Source: Lentisphaeria bacterium (lineage in GTDB: Bacteria; Verrucomicrobiota; Lentisphaeria; Victivallales; Victivallaceae). From it: DNA of 44,651 nucleotides. The position numbers and the translations under genes are program-made. The stretch lies in the NCBI GenBank assembly GCA_017456285.1, contig JAFTJQ010000030.1, positions 1-44,651 on the forward strand, in the 5' to 3' direction. The number at the start of each line of letters is the position of its first letter. The first letter of the stretch is position 1. Under the pieces are notes generated by a model. The model did no database searches. It worked only from the letters and a program-made list of their open reading frames with translations, and was not told the DNA's origin. Of the stretch, positions 9,999 through 18,865 are shown piece after piece.

Positions 9999-11345
9999 AT
10001 GAAAAAAATATTACAGAATTTTTTAACTTTGCTGATTACATTAAATTGCTTGTGCTTTTTCGCGTCCTGCAAAAAAGAGCAAGTTGTTGAAAATAAGGGT
10101 GTTGCAATATTAAACTCCAATCCGCAGGGGGCAGAAATTTATTATAACGGCAAAAAAATCGGTGTTACCCCGAAAGAGATCAAGGGAGTGCCGAAAAAAT
10201 ATATTTTCAAATTGAGCAAAGAGGGGTATCGAGACAACTTCACTGAACTTGATTTGAAAATCGGCACAAATACAGTACCTGAAATTCAACTGGAGCAACT
10301 AAAATCCTCTTGTCTGATTCTTACTGATCCGATCGGGGTAAGTGTCTATATCAAAGGTCAGAATATCGGCACGACTCCATTGATCGTCCGTGACTTAACA
10401 TTCGGTCAGCATGAAATTGTTTTGAAAAAAAGCGGTTTCTCGGAAAAATATAAAAAAATTGACATTGATGATGCTCGACCGAAAAAAATTTATGAGCAAC
10501 TTATTTCGAACTTGGGCGTTTTGGAATTAACAAGTACCCCGAGCGGAGTTTCAGTTTACCTCGGCGAGAATTTTTTAGGAGAGACCCCGTTTAGAACAGA
10601 ATTGAGCGAGGGCGAGTACAAACTTACATTCAAGAAGCCTGACTACTACGATTTAACTGCCGACTTGGTTGTGGAGAGCGGCAAAACTAAAACATCTGAA
10701 CACACTCTTACCATGTTGCCTGCTTCACTTAAAATTGATTGTCCGATAAAGGGTGCTGAAGTTTATTTGGATGGCAAATTGGCAGGTAAAACTCCTGCTT
10801 TAATTGAGAATTTAGTCGCAGAGAAAGAGTATGAACTGCTAATTAAAGCAACTCACTACATCTCAAATCCGATTAAACTCAAACTCACCCCCGGCACAAC
10901 CAAAGAATTTTTCTATCAGGACTTGAAACGCAATGTCGGAGATTTGGAATTACTGGTCAATCCGCCGGGCGTAACAGTCTATATCGACGGACAGAAAATC
11001 GGCGTAATTCAACCAAGCGAAAGCAAGCATATTGCAGAACTATTTACAGTCAAAAACTTGAGCATCGGTACTCACACGCTTAAACTATCGCACAAATTGG
11101 CAAAACCTGACAGCATTAAAAAAACATTTGAAATTAATGCTGACGAGACTACCCGCATAAGCGGAATCAATCTCTGGATACCTAATACCGAAATTATTAT
11201 GAAGGACGGCTCAAGAGAAATTGGTTTAATTATCAGCGAAAACAAGCGTAACGGCTACATTTTATTTGAGCCGCGACCGGGGTTGCGATACAGTATTCGC
11301 AATAGTGACATTGAGGAAATTATATCGCTTTCCGTAGAGGAATAG
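9999..11345 (+). CDS. PEGA-repeat lipoprotein
   Basis: A 448-residue exported protein. A hydrophobic leader ends in CFFASC, a plausible lipobox with Cys24. About five PEGA domains follow in series from residue 34: each has the (x)PxGAxVYxxGxxxGxTP pattern, seen as PQGAEIYYNGKKIGVTP, IGVSVYIKGQNIGTTP, SGVSVYLGENFLGETP, KGAEVYLDGKLAGKTP and PGVTVYIDGQKIG. The C-terminal 60 residues form a different small domain. PEGA domains are surface or periplasmic beta modules of unclear function. The neighbours are the FHA protein and the helicase gene. Confidence 0.88.
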   Translation: MKKILQNFLTLLITLNCLCFFASCKKEQVVENKGVAILNSNPQGAEIYYNGKKIGVTPKEIKGVPKKYIFKLSKEGYRDNFTELDLKIGTNTVPEIQLEQLKSSCLILTDPIGVSVYIKGQNIGTTPLIVRDLTFGQHEIVLKKSGFSEKYKKIDIDDARPKKIYEQLISNLGVLELTSTPSGVSVYLGENFLGETPFRTELSEGEYKLTFKKPDYYDLTADLVVESGKTKTSEHTLTMLPASLKIDCPIKGAEVYLDGKLAGKTPALIENLVAEKEYELLIKATHYISNPIKLKLTPGTTKEFFYQDLKRNVGDLELLVNPPGVTVYIDGQKIGVIQPSESKHIAELFTVKNLSIGTHTLKLSHKLAKPDSIKKTFEINADETTRISGINLWIPNTEIIMKDGSREIGLIISENKRNGYILFEPRPGLRYSIRNSDIEEIISLSVEE

Positions 11346-11376
11346 CGGGGAAAATCAGAAAGTAGGATGAAATAAA

Positions 11377-12816
11377 GTGTTTGGATTTTTGAAAAAAATT
11401 TTCGGAGGGGGCAAAAAAGAAGAACCTAAAAAAAATACCGCTCCGATTGCACAAAACAGTAATAAAAACAGAAAAAAATCAACTAAAAAAACTTTGCCTG
11501 ACAAGGCAATGGGAAAAAATAATAAAGCAAATCCTAAAAAGACTAAAGCTGCGAAACAAGTCAAAAAATTGGTCAAACCGACCATTTTGGAAGATGTGGA
11601 AATTGTTGAAGGCAAAAAAAGATTTTTTGATTATGATTTGCACCAAGATATACTTTTCGGCTTGCAGAAATTAAATTTCAAGTATTGCACCCCGATTCAG
11701 GAGATGACACTTGACTTGCTTTTGCAGGGCAAAGATATTGCAGGAAAGGCACAAACCGGCACGGGCAAAACCGCGGCTTTTTTGATAAGTACCTTTAATT
11801 ACTTATTGAATAACCCTTTAGAGAATCAACCCAAAGGCACTCCCCGCTGTTTAATTTTAGCCCCGACCAGAGAATTGGCAATGCAGATTCACAAAGATGC
11901 TGAAGCGATCGGAATTTTTACTAATTTAAATAGCATGGTGGTTTTCGGCGGTATGGATCATGCCCGACAGAAAATGCAGCTTGATGAAAATATTGATATT
12001 TTAATCGGCACTCCGGGCAGAATTATTGATTTTTCAAATGGTTCGGCATTGGATTTAAGTCAAGTTGAAATTTTGATTTTAGACGAAGCCGACCGCATGC
12101 TGGATATGGGATTTATCCCTGATGTACGGAGAATTATAGCTCGTACTCCCGGCAAGAAAAAACGGCAGACCATGCTTTTCAGTGCCACACTTGATGACAG
12201 CATTCTGCGATTGGCGGATGATTTCCTGAATGAAGCAATTAAACTTGAGAGTGAACCTGATTCACTGGTGGCAGAGACGATTAAGCAGACCTTTTTTACC
12301 GTTTCTGCGGCGGAAAAGTTGCCGATTCTGCTCTATTTCATTAACCATTACGAATTTGAACGAATGATAATTTTCGGCAATCGCAAAGACATTATTGCGA
12401 CACTGCAACGGAATTTAGCGAAGTACGGAGTTGAAGCATCGCTGTTGTCAGGCGATGTACCGCAGGAAAAACGCATTAAAATCCTCAATCGCTTCCGCAA
12501 CGGTCAGGATAAAGTTTTAATTGCTACTGACGTAGCGGCACGAGGGATTCATGTGGATAATGTTTCAATCGTGGTCAATTATGACTTGCCGGAGCGTCCT
12601 GATGATTATATCCACCGTATCGGCAGGACGGGGAGAGCAGGTCATAGCGGAGAGGCAATAAGTTTCCTCTGTGAATACGGAGCGTACAATCTGGGTGCTA
12701 TCGAGGATATGCTCGGAATTAAATTCCCAAGTATTCTCCCCCCTGAAGAATATTTAATTCTCCCCGAGAGAGTTGTTGCTAAAAAAAATAATAAATCAAA
12801 TAAAAGAGATCAATAG
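11377..12816 (+). CDS. DEAD-box RNA helicase
   Basis: An ATP-dependent RNA helicase of 479 residues. Residues 1-75 are a lysine-rich extension. The core shows the Q motif (YCTPIQ), motif I AQTGTGKT (125-132), PTRELA, LDEADRMLDMG, SAT, and in the second RecA domain TDVAARGIHVDNV and HRIGRTGRAG. RhlE/RhlB-like proteins remodel RNA during ribosome assembly or decay. The start codon is GTG at 11377, with AGGATG upstream. It belongs to the + strand run starting with the DUF192 or FHA gene. The precise subfamily cannot be fixed. Confidence 0.95.
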   Translation: MFGFLKKIFGGGKKEEPKKNTAPIAQNSNKNRKKSTKKTLPDKAMGKNNKANPKKTKAAKQVKKLVKPTILEDVEIVEGKKRFFDYDLHQDILFGLQKLNFKYCTPIQEMTLDLLLQGKDIAGKAQTGTGKTAAFLISTFNYLLNNPLENQPKGTPRCLILAPTRELAMQIHKDAEAIGIFTNLNSMVVFGGMDHARQKMQLDENIDILIGTPGRIIDFSNGSALDLSQVEILILDEADRMLDMGFIPDVRRIIARTPGKKKRQTMLFSATLDDSILRLADDFLNEAIKLESEPDSLVAETIKQTFFTVSAAEKLPILLYFINHYEFERMIIFGNRKDIIATLQRNLAKYGVEASLLSGDVPQEKRIKILNRFRNGQDKVLIATDVAARGIHVDNVSIVVNYDLPERPDDYIHRIGRTGRAGHSGEAISFLCEYGAYNLGAIEDMLGIKFPSILPPEEYLILPERVVAKKNNKSNKRDQ

Positions 12817-12824
12817 GTGATAAA

Positions 12825-13151
12825 ATGAAAAAAATTTTGGTGCTTTTTGCTGTATTATCGGTAATCCTGTCAAGCGGCTGTGTCTCTCGTGACATCAATC
12901 AAAATTTGGCTAATGCACAGAAACTTCGCTGCGGCATGAGCAAGGAACAAGTGCTTGCCGTCATGGGTGAACCCCTGAAAAACCAGAAATTGGCAGATGA
13001 CAATAATTGGTATTACCGTGACCAAATTTGCAGTTTTGACTGGCAGGATACTGCTGATGAATGCATGATTTTGGTATTTGAAAATGATAAACTAATCGGC
13101 TGGGGCAGAGATTTCAATACTCGCAGAAAGTTCACTTCTCCTGTTGATTGA
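12825..13151 (+). CDS. BamE/SmpA-like small lipoprotein
   Basis: A 108-residue lipoprotein: signal peptide with lipobox LSSGC (Cys19). The body carries the SmpA/OmlA pattern, LRCGMSKEQVLAVMGEPL, followed by WYYRD and a final ILVFENDKLIGWG strand. BamE-fold proteins bind outer-membrane assembly machinery or envelope components. It starts 8 nt after the helicase stop and is probably the last gene of that operon. Whether it acts in the BAM complex is an inference. Confidence 0.75.
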   Translation: MKKILVLFAVLSVILSSGCVSRDINQNLANAQKLRCGMSKEQVLAVMGEPLKNQKLADDNNWYYRDQICSFDWQDTADECMILVFENDKLIGWGRDFNTRRKFTSPVD

Positions 13152-13184
13152 GCATAAAAAATGAAAATTTTATCGAAATTTTAT

Positions 13185-13212
13185 TTGCATTTTTGAGAAA
13201 TGATAATATATT
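13185..13212 (+). promoter_or_regulatory. Promoter of the trp leader-trpB unit
   Basis: TTGCAT (13185-13190), a 16-nt spacer and TATATT (13207-13212). The start of transcription would fall near 13219, just before the leader-peptide RBS (AAAGGA). Confidence 0.75.
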
Positions 13213-13238
13213 AAAGGCAAATAAAGGATTTTTTTATT

Positions 13239-13340
13239 ATGAAAGCAAGACAAACTAATTTTGTAAATCGTTGGTGGCGTTGGCGTAGTTCCGATGAAGG
13301 AGTTATGCTCAATTCTGCATGTCTTAATTTCAATAAATAA
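13239..13340 (+). CDS. trpL: trp operon leader peptide
   Basis: A 33-codon open frame with an AAAGGA ribosome site. Residues 11-16 read RWWRWR, so three of its codons are Trp (13272-13277 and 13281-13283), very unlikely by chance. It sits between a promoter and a strong terminator upstream of trpB, exactly as in transcription attenuation. Ribosome stalling at these codons when Trp-tRNA is low would open the hairpin 13283-13308 and allow the antiterminator. The peptide itself probably has no other function. Confidence 0.92.
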   Translation: MKARQTNFVNRWWRWRSSDEGVMLNSACLNFNK

Positions 13341-13402
13341 TCTCACAATAAAGACAGCAATTTAATAAGCCGTATTCCTTCAATCAGGAGTGCGGCTTTT
13401 TT
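13283..13402 (+). promoter_or_regulatory. Tryptophan transcription attenuator (1:2, 2:3 and 3:4 stems)
   Basis: Three mutually exclusive pairings are visible. The 1:2 stem pairs 13283-13292 with 13299-13308 (10 pairs, three wobble) and starts at the last Trp codon. The 2:3 antiterminator pairs 13293-13303 with 13374-13385 (11 pairs, one bulge). The 3:4 terminator pairs 13367-13379 with 13386-13398 (13 pairs, two wobble) and is followed by TTTTTT to 13402. This is the classical layout: high Trp gives termination, low Trp gives trpB expression. Confidence 0.9.
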
Positions 13403-13453
13403 ATTAACAATATAAATTACAAAAAAATAACATATAAAACAAAGGAATAAAAA

Positions 13454-14662
13454 ATGGAAAAATTAGATTTAACTCAAATGCCCGATGAAAATGGTTTCTT
13501 CGGAGAATTCGGCGGTCAATTTGTACCTGATCACCTGAAAAAAATTATGAATGACATCAATGATGCCTACGAAAAAATCATTAAAGATGAGAACTTTCAA
13601 AAAGAACTTGCTTCTCTCTACAAGCACTACGTTGGACGACCTTCGCCGATCTATCATGCTAAAAAACTCTCTGAAGCGGCAGGCGGAGCACAAATTTACC
13701 TCAAGCGTGAGGACTTGAATCACACCGGTTCGCACAAAATTAACCACTGTCTCGGCGAGGCTCTGTTGGCAAAATACATGGGCAAAACCAAAGTAATCGC
13801 CGAAACCGGGGCAGGTTCGCACGGTGCGGCTCTCGCCGCGGCTTGTGCTTTGGTCGGAATCCCCTGCGAAATTCACATGGGTGCAATCGACATTGAGCGT
13901 GAAGCCCCCAATGTTACTCGAATGCACATTTTCGGAGCAAAAGTTGTTTCAGTTACCCGTGGAACTCAAACACTCAAAGATGCAGTTGACAGTGCCTTTG
14001 AAGAACTTTTGCGTGACCCTGATAACTTTTTCTATGCAATCGGTTCGGTAGTTGGGCCGCATCCGTTCCCGAAAATGGTTCGTGACTTCCAAACCATGAT
14101 CGGCAAAGAAGCTCGTGAGCAGATGATTGAACTTACCGGACGGCTTCCTGATTATGCTGTTGCCTGCGTTGGCGGAGGAAGTAATGCTATGGGCTTATTC
14201 AATGCATTTTTGCTTGACGATGAGGTTAAGTTAATCGGAGTTGAACCGGGTGGGAAAGGTCTTGATACCGAATTCCATGCGGCGACGATGAATAAGGGAC
14301 GCAAGGGCATGATTCATGGCTTCAAGTGCTATGTGCTTCAGGATGAACGCGGAGAAGTTCTGCCGGTCTATTCAGTTGCGGCAGGGCTTGATTATCCGGG
14401 AGTAGGCCCGCAACATTGTTTGCTCCGTGACTTGAATCGAGTTCAGTACGAGAGCTGTACCGACCGGGAGGCGATTGATATGTTTATGAATTTGAGTCGC
14501 ATGGAGGGAATTATTCCTGCTATCGAGAGTGCCCACGCAGTTGCTTATGCGGTCAAATTGGCATCAACACTCCCGAAAGACAAAAATATCGTTGTAACTC
14601 TTTCAGGACGAGGGGATAAGGATATTGACGCCATTATCAAGGAACTCAACTTGAAATTCTAA
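13454..14662 (+). CDS. trpB: Tryptophan synthase beta subunit
   Basis: The PLP enzyme condenses indole with L-serine to give L-tryptophan. The 402-residue length fits TrpB1. Lys95 in the [11 protein letters not shown] motif binds PLP and GGGSNAMG (240-247) holds its phosphate; Glu117 in ETGAG is the catalytic acid region. AAAGGAAT precedes the ATG. It follows the attenuator and is closed by a terminator at 14681, so trpB is regulated alone. The partner trpA and the rest of the pathway are not in the window. Confidence 0.97.
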   Translation: MEKLDLTQMPDENGFFGEFGGQFVPDHLKKIMNDINDAYEKIIKDENFQKELASLYKHYVGRPSPIYHAKKLSEAAGGAQIYLKREDLNHTGSHKINHCLGEALLAKYMGKTKVIAETGAGSHGAALAAACALVGIPCEIHMGAIDIEREAPNVTRMHIFGAKVVSVTRGTQTLKDAVDSAFEELLRDPDNFFYAIGSVVGPHPFPKMVRDFQTMIGKEAREQMIELTGRLPDYAVACVGGGSNAMGLFNAFLLDDEVKLIGVEPGGKGLDTEFHAATMNKGRKGMIHGFKCYVLQDERGEVLPVYSVAAGLDYPGVGPQHCLLRDLNRVQYESCTDREAIDMFMNLSRMEGIIPAIESAHAVAYAVKLASTLPKDKNIVVTLSGRGDKDIDAIIKELNLKF

Positions 14663-14680
14663 CTTTTAAGGTAAAAAATA

Positions 14681-14714
14681 AAGGCTATACGGAAAAATTC
14701 GTATAGCCTTTTTT
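14681..14714. terminator. Bidirectional terminator between trpB and the malic enzyme gene
   Basis: A perfect 11-bp stem (14681-14691 with 14700-14710) is flanked by a T-run on the plus side and an A-rich run on the other, so it can stop both convergent transcripts. Confidence 0.9.
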
Positions 14715-14727
14715 AGTAAATTTTCAA

Positions 14728-16056
14728 TTATTTATTATTTGCCTTTTTAATTCTGTCGGCAACTGCTTTTTCATAAGCATCAAGATCTTTAATCTCAATC
14801 GTTGCAACACCGGTTTTCATTGCGGCTTCGGCAACATAACGGGCAACTCTCGGCACTACTCGGCTGTCAAAAGGTTTCGGAATCACATAATTTTCTGACA
14901 TCGGATTCTCGCCGTCAAAAAGTCCATTTGCGGCATCAGCGGCATAAGCAATTGCCAGTTCGGCTTTGACTTCATCAGAAATTTTTTCACTTGCCAAATC
15001 TGCAAGTGCTTGTGATGCAGCAAGTTTCATCGCCTCATTAATATCAGTAGCCTTCACATCCAAAGCACCACGGAAAATCCCGGGGAAGCCTAAAACATTA
15101 TTAATCTGGTTTGCAAAATCACTTCTACCAGTTCCGACTACCTTTGCCCCTGCCGCTTTGGCAATATCAGGCATAATTTCCGGCACGGGATTTGCCATAG
15201 CGAAAATAATTGCACCGTCATTCATTGACTTAACCATATCGGCAGTAACGCAATTCGGAGCAGAAAATCCGAGGAAAATATCGGCATTTTTCATCGCATC
15301 AGCGAGAGTACGCAACGGGGTATCTTGAGCGAAGCGGAGTTTCTCCGCATTTAAGTCAGTGCGTCCTTTGTGGATAACACCTTTGGAATCGCACATAATA
15401 AAGTTTTCACGTTTAGCCCCTGCAGTAATATAAAATTCACTGCATGAAATTCCTGCCGCTCCCGCACCATTAACCACAAAACGGCACTCGTCAATTTTTT
15501 TGCCGACAATTTTAAGTGCATTGATAATCGCCGCCATAGAGATAATTGCAGTTCCGTGCTGGTCATCGTGAAAAACCGGAATATTCATTCGCTTTTTGAG
15601 AGTAGTTTCAACCTCAAAACAAGCAGGTGCGCCAATATCTTCCAAATTAATTCCGCCGAAAGAGGGTTCAAGTCTTTCAACCGTTTCAATCAATTTCGCC
15701 GCATCGGTACGCCCCTTTTCATTAAAAACCTTGCCCAAGCAAAGCGGAATTGAGTCAATATCTGCAAAACGCTTGAAAAGCACCGCTTTGCCCTCCATTA
15801 CCGGAATCCCCGCTTCAGGACCGATATTGCCCAAACCTAAAACCGCAGTTCCGTCACTGACAACTGCAACCATATTGCCTTTAGCAGTATAATCCCAAAC
15901 CGCCGCAGGATTTTCCTTAATTTCCAAACAAGCGCTTGCTACTCCGGGAGTATAAGCAAGTGCCAAATCCTCTTGAGTACGGCATGGTTTAGTTGATACA
16001 ACTCCGACTTTTCCGGGGGTGGGGTTGCTGTGATACTTCAATGCTTTTTCTTTCAT
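14728..16056 (-). CDS. Malic enzyme (NAD(P)-dependent, short form)
   Basis: The enzyme oxidatively decarboxylates malate to pyruvate. At 442 residues it has the malic core without the phosphotransacetylase-like C-terminal domain of long MaeB. Visible motifs are AYTPGVA near residue 35, the catalytic Lys in EGKAVLFK, LEDIGAPACFEVE and FHDDQHGTA for metal and substrate, and VVNGAGAAGISC for the dinucleotide fold. It is 39 nt downstream of hisF and preceded by AAGGAAG. Cofactor preference cannot be read from the sequence. Confidence 0.95.
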   Translation of the reverse strand: MKEKALKYHSNPTPGKVGVVSTKPCRTQEDLALAYTPGVASACLEIKENPAAVWDYTAKGNMVAVVSDGTAVLGLGNIGPEAGIPVMEGKAVLFKRFADIDSIPLCLGKVFNEKGRTDAAKLIETVERLEPSFGGINLEDIGAPACFEVETTLKKRMNIPVFHDDQHGTAIISMAAIINALKIVGKKIDECRFVVNGAGAAGISCSEFYITAGAKRENFIMCDSKGVIHKGRTDLNAEKLRFAQDTPLRTLADAMKNADIFLGFSAPNCVTADMVKSMNDGAIIFAMANPVPEIMPDIAKAAGAKVVGTGRSDFANQINNVLGFPGIFRGALDVKATDINEAMKLAASQALADLASEKISDEVKAELAIAYAADAANGLFDGENPMSENYVIPKPFDSRVVPRVARYVAEAAMKTGVATIEIKDLDAYEKAVADRIKKANNK

Positions 16057-16095
16057 TTCAAACTTCCTTTATGTTAAAAATTAATAACTTATAAA

Positions 16096-16857
16096 CTACA
16101 ATCTCACGGGAATATTTTTGCTTCTCAAAAACTCTTTCGCCTGACGGACGGTGAATTTGCCGAAGTGAAAAATACTTGCCGCCAGCACCGCATCGGCTTT
16201 GCCCTTTTCAATAACCTCGCTCAAATGCTCAAGTTCCCCTGCTCCGCCTGAAGCAATTACCGGCACATCAACCGCCTCGGAAACAAGTCTGGTCAATTCA
16301 CACTCATATCCCTGATTTGTGCCGTCTGCATCCATGCTGGTAAGAAGAATCTCCCCTGCTCCGAGAGCGACTCCTTTTTTTGCCCATTCGACAGCATCGA
16401 GTTCAGTCGGGGTTCTGCCGCCGTGGGTATAGACGATGTACTTACCGCTTTCGGGATCTTTTTTGGCATCGATTGCGAGAATTATGCACTGGCGTCCGAA
16501 TCGCTCCGCCCCCTGACGCAAAATATCAGGATTATTTACGGCGGTGGTATTTACGGAAATTTTGTCCGCACCGTTTTTGAGCAGCAATTGCATATCATCA
16601 ACCGTCCTGATTCCGCCGCCGACTGTTAAAGGAATAAAAATCTGTTCTGCACAACGGCGAACAACATCCACAATTGTCCCCCTGCCGTCACTGCTTGCAG
16701 TAATATCCAAAAAAACAATCTCATCCGCCCCTGCATCGTTGTAGGTTTTTGCCACTTCGACGGGATCGCCTGCATCGACTAAATCGACGAAATTGACACC
16801 TTTTACCACTCTGCCTTTATTTACATCCAAACATGGAATAATACGTTTTGCCAGCAT
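16096..16857 (-). CDS. hisF: Imidazole glycerol phosphate synthase, cyclase subunit
   Basis: HisF forms imidazole glycerol phosphate and AICAR from PRFAR and the ammonia supplied by HisH, in histidine synthesis. The 253-residue TIM barrel shows Asp11 in [14 protein letters not shown] and Asp130 in AIDAK as catalytic acids, plus the phosphate-binding VGGGIRT and [11 protein letters not shown] loops. No hisH or other his gene is adjacent. It is followed by the malic enzyme gene 39 nt away. Confidence 0.97.
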   Translation of the reverse strand: MLAKRIIPCLDVNKGRVVKGVNFVDLVDAGDPVEVAKTYNDAGADEIVFLDITASSDGRGTIVDVVRRCAEQIFIPLTVGGGIRTVDDMQLLLKNGADKISVNTTAVNNPDILRQGAERFGRQCIILAIDAKKDPESGKYIVYTHGGRTPTELDAVEWAKKGVALGAGEILLTSMDADGTNQGYECELTRLVSEAVDVPVIASGGAGELEHLSEVIEKGKADAVLAASIFHFGKFTVRQAKEFLRSKNIPVRL

Positions 16858-16955
16858 AATAGAATACCTTTGCTAAAAAATTAAACTTACTATTTGGTAA
16901 TATAATACAAATTTCAAAAAATTCACTTTTTTTTCAATATTTTTTCAAAATATTT

Positions 16956-16984
16956 TTGCATTATATTCCGACAAGTGTTATATT
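16956..16984 (+). promoter_or_regulatory. Promoter of the YggL-family gene
   Basis: TTGCAT (16956-16961), a 17-nt spacer and TATATT (16979-16984). It predicts a 5' leader of about 135 nt. Confidence 0.75.
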
Positions 16985-17034
16985 AGACTTGAGTAAGTAA
17001 AAAACTCTGAAAAATAGATTATAAATAATATCAG

Positions 17035-17078
17035 CAACGGTGAATGTGAAAAATTAAAAATTTATACATTCAGCGTTG
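17035..17078 (+). promoter_or_regulatory. Hairpin in the YggL-family 5' leader
   Basis: 13-nt arms at 17035-17047 and 17066-17078 pair with one G-G mismatch, around an 18-nt AT-rich loop. No T-run follows on the plus strand, so it is not a terminator. It may be an mRNA-stability or protein-binding element. Confidence 0.6.
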
Positions 17079-17127
17079 TAAAAAAAATATTAAAATTGGA
17101 ACCTAAAACAAAAAAAGGATTAAAAAA

Positions 17128-17418
17128 ATGAAAAAAAGATTACGCAAAAAATTAGGTGTCGGTGAATTTGAAGAAATGGTATTTGACTTTTTCGCAAAAG
17201 TCAGCGACGCAAGCAACGAAGAAGTTTTCAACAAGTTTTTAACCGCTATCGAAGAGGCTGATTTCTGCTGCGAAGGAACTTGGGACGAGGAAGCAGTTGA
17301 TTTGTATGTCTCAACCGGTCTCAAAAATACCGACAATGAAGCTCGCAAAGCTAAATTTATGGAAGCAGTTGCCGCTATCAGCGAATTGAGTGAAGTTAAG
17401 GCTTCTGATCTCTATTAA
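17128..17418 (+). CDS. YggL (DUF469) family ribosome-associated protein
   Basis: A 96-residue protein whose N-terminus, KKRLRKKLGVGEFEEM, matches the start of E. coli YggL (RRLRKKMHIDEFQE as I recall it), a small protein reported to bind the 50S subunit. The rest is acidic and helical, with a CCEG segment at the position of the family's FDGSG/WEG region. AAAAGGA precedes the ATG. It is monocistronic: own promoter, structured leader and terminator. The family call rests on recalled similarity and was not checked by search. Confidence 0.7.
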   Translation: MKKRLRKKLGVGEFEEMVFDFFAKVSDASNEEVFNKFLTAIEEADFCCEGTWDEEAVDLYVSTGLKNTDNEARKAKFMEAVAAISELSEVKASDLY

Positions 17419-17438
17419 TTTGAATTTTTTTTGAAAAG

Positions 17439-17469
17439 GATGCAAAAATTTATTTTGCATCTTTTTTTT
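17439..17469 (+). terminator. Terminator of the YggL-family gene
   Basis: A 9-bp perfect stem (17439-17447 with 17453-17461) followed by eight T. Confidence 0.88.
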
Positions 17470-17516
17470 ACGCTGCCCCCCATGTCTCCAAATAAATGGC
17501 CGCACTCCTGCGATAC

Positions 17517-17559
17517 AAAAAAAACTGTTACGGCAACTAAAAGTTTACCGTAACAGTTT
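17517..17559 (-). terminator. Terminator of the parvulin lipoprotein gene
   Basis: A perfect 12-bp stem (17522-17533 with 17548-17559); on the minus strand it is followed by a T-run (complement of the A-run at 17517-17524). Confidence 0.88.
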
Positions 17560-17577
17560 AATTTTATTACCAATTAA

Positions 17578-18765
17578 TTACATAGCTTGCTGAGGCATCA
17601 TCATCGGCTTGGACTTAACGAAAATCTCTACCTTATTTTCCTTATTCAATTTATCAATCAAAAGCATAACTTGAGCCTGAAACTCTTGAGCTTTAAGCAT
17701 TTCTGCAATTTGAGTTTTTACCATATCGAAAGGAAGTTCTTTGCCTGCTTCTGATTTATCACGTTTAATAATGTGGAATCCATAATCAGTTTGAACTAAA
17801 TCAGAAATTTCTCCCTCTTTGAGAGCAAATGCTGCTTTTTCAAATTCCGGAACCATCTGTCCCTGACTGAAAGCTCCGAGCGAACCCCCCTGAGATTTTG
17901 AGGGGCAAGCACTCTCTTTGGCAGCAATTTCTGCAAATTTAGTGGGGTCAAGTTTAACTTGTTTCAAAACTTCTTCAGCTTTTGCCTTTGCGGCGGCAAT
18001 ATCTTCAGTTTTTGCGCCCTTTTTAGCCTCAATCAAAATGTGTGAAGCACGGATTGAACCTGCGGGATCGCCATCCTGACGGAAGACCTCTTTATTATCA
18101 TCATAATATTTTTTTACATCAGCTTCGGGAATAACGATTTTATCTTCAATAGTTGAGGTCAAAAACTGTTCGACAGCAATACTTTTCTGGACGTCAACAT
18201 TATTTGCCAACTCATTAGTGTAACTATCAATAGTTTTTCCCTGAGCTTTCAACTCTTCTGCAAACTGTGCTTTTTGCTGTGCAGAAGCTTTTGCCAGTTG
18301 TGCCTCGAATAAATTTTTTACCATTTCGGGAGAGGGTTTAAAACCTGCTTTTTCTGCAGCGGCAACGATCAACGGGGTTTCGATGTATGATTTAATCATA
18401 TTCGGCAGAAGCATTTCAAGCATCTCTTTATTAAACTGCGGCGGCAGTTTACCGTCCGGCAACTGCTTTGCCAAAAAAGCAATAATTTCTTGCTTGGTAA
18501 TATCTTTACCATTTACTTTAGCAACAACTTCAGGGAGGAAAGACCACAAAGCAGGATCATTTATATCCAATCCTTCGGGAGCAGCCACATTTGCACCGGG
18601 CTTATCGACAGCCACCAGTTTAAGTTCATCTTTTTTTACTTCTGTTTTTTCGACGGCGGCTGCGTCTGCTTTCTCGGGAACATCTTTTTCGTCACAACCA
18701 ACTGCACATCCCAAAGTTGTCAATCCCAAAGCAGCCAACAACATAATGTTCAATTTTTTACTCAT
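17578..18765 (-). CDS. Parvulin-type peptidyl-prolyl isomerase lipoprotein (PrsA/SurA-like)
   Basis: An exported foldase of 395 residues. The signal peptide has lipobox TTLGC (Cys20), followed by a short charged linker. A SurA_N-like helical region covers about residues 60-220. A rotamase domain (about 240-340) shows RASHILIEA, FAEIAAKESACPSKSQGG, LGAFSQGQMVPEFEKAAF and YGFHIIKRD. A final helical tail follows. Parvulins isomerise X-Pro bonds in envelope proteins. AGGAGAT precedes the ATG. It has its own terminator and no partner gene next to it. Confidence 0.92.
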   Translation of the reverse strand: MSKKLNIMLLAALGLTTLGCAVGCDEKDVPEKADAAAVEKTEVKKDELKLVAVDKPGANVAAPEGLDINDPALWSFLPEVVAKVNGKDITKQEIIAFLAKQLPDGKLPPQFNKEMLEMLLPNMIKSYIETPLIVAAAEKAGFKPSPEMVKNLFEAQLAKASAQQKAQFAEELKAQGKTIDSYTNELANNVDVQKSIAVEQFLTSTIEDKIVIPEADVKKYYDDNKEVFRQDGDPAGSIRASHILIEAKKGAKTEDIAAAKAKAEEVLKQVKLDPTKFAEIAAKESACPSKSQGGSLGAFSQGQMVPEFEKAAFALKEGEISDLVQTDYGFHIIKRDKSEAGKELPFDMVKTQIAEMLKAQEFQAQVMLLIDKLNKENKVEIFVKSKPMMMPQQAM

Positions 18766-18865
18766 AATTATCTCCTATTGTTAAAATTTTCTCTCTAAAG
18801 ATTAATAAACACCTGCAAATTAATTTTTCAAGTCTTATTATAAAATATAATAAAAATTATTTTTC

